Source: Mesostigma viride | Lineage: Eukaryota > Streptophyta > Mesostigmatophyceae > Mesostigmatales > Mesostigmataceae | Assembly (NCBI GenBank): GCA_009746045.1 | Contig: RPFO01001338.1 | Span: 105,001-155,000, forward strand | DNA: 50,000 nucleotides | Direction of reading: 5' to 3' | In this document: positions 47,628-50,000 of the stretch, in pieces | Layout of the letters: every line of letters begins with the position of its first letter | Position numbering within the stretch: position 1 is the first letter of the stretch | Position numbers and translations under genes: made by a program | The notes under the pieces: generated by a model | Seen by the model: only the letters and a program-made list of their open reading frames with translations | Databases searched by the model: none | Told to the model about the DNA's origin: nothing

Positions 47628-48567
47628 TGAGACAAGGTGGTGCAAGCGGTGGCTGTTCCTTGTCGTCCAGCTGAGTGCGCGCTTGCAAGTGGTTTTCTTT
47701 CTATCCAGAAAACGAGGATGCAACGTATCCTACCACGTAACTGGATGCTCTCCGAGCAGTTGTTAGTGACAGTTTTTTACTTCCTTGATGTCATAGCCGA
47801 CGAGTGACGAGCGCCACGTGTGCGTAAGTAAAAGATCTGCACAGCGCGTATGTTTACAATAATCGGGGTCTTCAGTACACGCGGCCATTCATGGACTTGA
47901 CAGGAAGAAACTGGCGGGAAGCTTCCGGAACTGCAGTGGTTCTCGTCATACGGAGTTGGACGGCGATGACCTAAAAGTTGAGTTTATATTCCCGCGCCGG
48001 TGGTTCCTGATGACCAGCGTTGCATGACGGAGTGCGTTGCAAAAAGTGCGTCGCAAAAAAGACTGCAGGCTAGTACAGGCCGGAACTGTGCAGGCCGGAA
48101 TTTGCACACTACTATTCTACTATGGAATTAAAAGGAGTACATAAATGGCTCACAAGTACAAGTACAGTACGGCATTGTATGCCCCGCGGCCGGAGGCTCC
48201 TGACTGGGTCCCGGCCTCCCGGGTAGTGTGAGGCATACAGGTTGGCAAAGGTTCTTGGCTTGGCGGGAGTAGCGTCAAGCAGTACGTCATAGCCGGCCGT
48301 CGAAGCGGCCATTATTTGCAGTCGACAACTGCCGACGTGCATATGCTGTCTTTGGTTTTTAGTGTGCATCGCCCTCGTATTTCCTTGCGTGTCTTACGTA
48401 GCAAGCTTTTGCACTTGCGCGTCTAATATGAGAGTGCGGCGCTTATAGCGAGCTTGTGGAAGTAACTAATAAGCATCGAGGGAGGGAACGACGAAATTAT
48501 GCCAAGCTAGGCTTGAAGAAGATTTTGGATGTGGTAACACAAGATACGGTGTTTGGTCAGGGCAATA
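47628..48567. promoter_or_regulatory. Intergenic region between divergent TerB and HCCS
   Basis: About 940 bases between the TerB start (minus) and the HCCS start (plus), so both promoters should be here. No recognised promoter motif. A minus frame at 48369-48112 (beginning MHTKNQRQ) has no resemblance to a known family and is not called. Confidence 0.5.
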
Positions 48568-49033
48568 ATGGGAAACTCTTCTAGCAATCCGGAAAATGCT
48601 TCTTCATGTCAAAGCGGTCCCACTTCCGGTTGCCCGTCGGCAGCCGGGCAGTCTCCTTACATCAAGGAGGTGTACAACGTATATGGGCAGCGGATAGACC
48701 TGCCAAAGAAGGAAGATGCTGATGCGAATAAGAAGCCGCAGCCTAACGTGTTTCCCGGATTGAAGCAGGTGTATTGTTTATATGAGAAGCAACAGCCAGA
48801 GGTTAAATTGGATCCAAAGAACCAAATGCCGGTGGAGCCGAACCAGCAGCCGGCGCCAGGTCAGAAAACCGTCATTCCCACGGAAAGGGCACCTTCAACG
48901 ATTCCCAAAGGCGGCACGGATTCCACGTGGTTATACCCTTCCCCTCAGATGTTTTTCAATGCATTGTCGAGGAAAAACAAAGCGGACGGCGTCAGGGAAG
49001 ACGACATGAGCATGGTGGTCGCGGTTCACAACA
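48568..49033 (+). CDS. HCCS: Holocytochrome c synthase (cytochrome c haem lyase), first exon only
   Basis: Joins haem to the CXXCH cysteines of mitochondrial cytochrome c in the intermembrane space. The exon codes 155 residues plus one base and ends at a strong donor (A|GTAAGT at 49034). Visible: N-terminal MGNSSSN, Cys-Pro in SGCPSAAG (haem-regulatory CP motif), YNVYGQRID, LDPKNQMPVEPNQQPAPGQK, STIPKGG, WLYPSPQMFFNAL and VAVHN. The His of VAVHN (residue 154) is at the position of the axial haem ligand His154 of human HCCS. Start: ATG 48568, since a methionine-glycine N-terminus is usual in this family. The exon ends just where a Met-Asn-Glu motif should follow. No next exon is seen before base 50000, so it lies outside. 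The window therefore holds roughly the first half of the protein. Confidence 0.95.
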
Positions 49034-49926
49034 GTAAGTATGATGTGACATGCCTGAATAGGTCACACGCTTTTCAGTGCCTTGCCGCGAATGTATCTCG
49101 CTACGCCCTCGAATCACTGGCACGGGGGGGTTGGGTCGTGCCCAAGGAATGTGCTGGCACGGGGGGGTTGGGTCGCGCCCAAGGAACGTGCTTTTTTGTA
49201 CTGGAGAAACTTTTCTTACAAATGAACAGCATGATGCGCTAGGGGGTTCCCTGACACCCACGCAGCCACGCATCTTCACCATTCCCCTTTCCACTAGGTC
49301 CTTCCCAACCCTCACGTGCATCCACCACACTACAGATACCCGTCCCCCGCAGTCCCCCGTGCCCATCCTCTTATTCTTTCACTCCCATTTCCTATCGCCC
49401 TGTTTACTGAAGGCGTTCAGGAGAAAATTCATAGGAGAAAGTTTTGTTTATATGGCGTGGTGTTGGTCAATTCATATCCTAGGTCAATTTAGCACTAGGG
49501 TGACTAATTTTCGTCACTGCAGAGGCCTTGCCCTCCCCCGCCATGCCTGCTTTTTTCGCCCGCTGTGCTTGTCCTCGGCTGCGCCACCTGGTCAAGCATG
49601 TGTCATGTCGGGATTCAGCAGGAGACCGCGCTCATGTTATAGCATGATGTACTAACACTAATACAATTTGCTTGCACGTTATATTATTGCTATACGTTTG
49701 TTCTTGATTTGTGATTTAAAATTGTGTTGTTTGTTAGTAGTGGTGACGTGAGCATGTTATTGTCGACTGTGTGTGTATATATATAGTTTTTAATATATAT
49801 GTATTGCTTTTATGTCGGCTTGGGTATCACTAGGGCAGGAGGATGAGGTATTTGAGTAGAAGTGCAGTAGTGGAAAGGAGGTGGCAACGCTTTAGTTGGC
49901 TGATGTCTAGCCCCATCTGCCCCTGC
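49034..49926. other. First HCCS intron, within the window
   Basis: Begins at the donor GTAAGT at 49034 and runs past the right edge. Apart from a 37-bp direct repeat it appears unique, with no second HCCS exon recognised. Confidence 0.7.
49117..49190. repeat. 37-bp direct repeat, two copies
   Basis: Copies beginning CTGGCACGGGGGGGTTGGGT at 49117 and 49154, in the HCCS intron. Confidence 0.9.
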
Positions 49927-50000
49927 CCCCCCCCCCCCCCCCCCCACCCCCCCCCCCCCCGCCCGCCCGCCCGCCCGCCCGCCCGCCCGCCCGCCCGCCC
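49927..50000. repeat. Poly-C and (CCCG)n at the right edge
   Basis: A C homopolymer with one A, then about ten CCCG tetramers running off the window. Its true length is unknown. Confidence 0.95.

Noticed and set aside
48112-48369. Small minus-strand gene upstream of HCCS
   Set aside because: 85 codons, no recognisable family, no splice or signal context; likely chance within the promoter region.

Overview
The window is eukaryotic nuclear DNA. It has four conserved protein genes broken into short exons by GT-AG introns, and the introns are packed with micro-, mini- and satellite DNA. The genes fit a green alga of the chlorophyte type. Cytochrome c maturation uses the single-protein HCCS system (land plants use another system), the TerB-like protein has a plastid-style N-terminal extension, and the TMEM16 and LDAH proteins look plant/alga-like. 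This assignment is an inference; no marker gene settles it.

Layout, left to right. (1) Minus strand, 104 to about 27143: a lipid-droplet-associated hydrolase (LDAH) gene, seven exons seen, with the 3' part beyond the left edge. Its fifth intron (19551 bases) holds an uninterrupted 18.5 kb array of a 24-bp satellite (2552-21078). The array lies directly before the exon that carries the catalytic GHSIG motif. (2) Plus strand, 29056-40597: a complete anoctamin/TMEM16 gene, ten exons, 984 codons. Its introns carry 56-bp, 6-bp, 4-bp, 82-bp and 12-bp arrays. (3) Minus strand, 42888-47627: a complete seven-exon TerB-family gene, 219 codons, with a basic N-terminal presequence. (4) Plus strand, from 48568: the first exon of holocytochrome c synthase (HCCS); the rest lies beyond the right edge.

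Exon phases agree at every junction in the models given. They close to 2955 nt (anoctamin) and 660 nt (TerB) with no frame break. LDAH/anoctamin and TerB/HCCS are head-to-head pairs; anoctamin/TerB is tail-to-tail. Nothing suggests that the four genes share one pathway: lipid-droplet hydrolysis, membrane ion/lipid transport, a TerB protein probably in the plastid, and mitochondrial cytochrome c haem attachment.

Main points of interest: the giant intronic satellite with higher-order repeats and a CpG-decay variant spectrum; repeated duplication of exon ends with their 5' splice sites into the following introns of the anoctamin gene; and an intron-rich, probably plastid-directed TerB. The very long reading frames across the satellite (more than 6000 codons) arise because the 24-bp unit has no stop triplet on either strand, and they are not annotated as genes.
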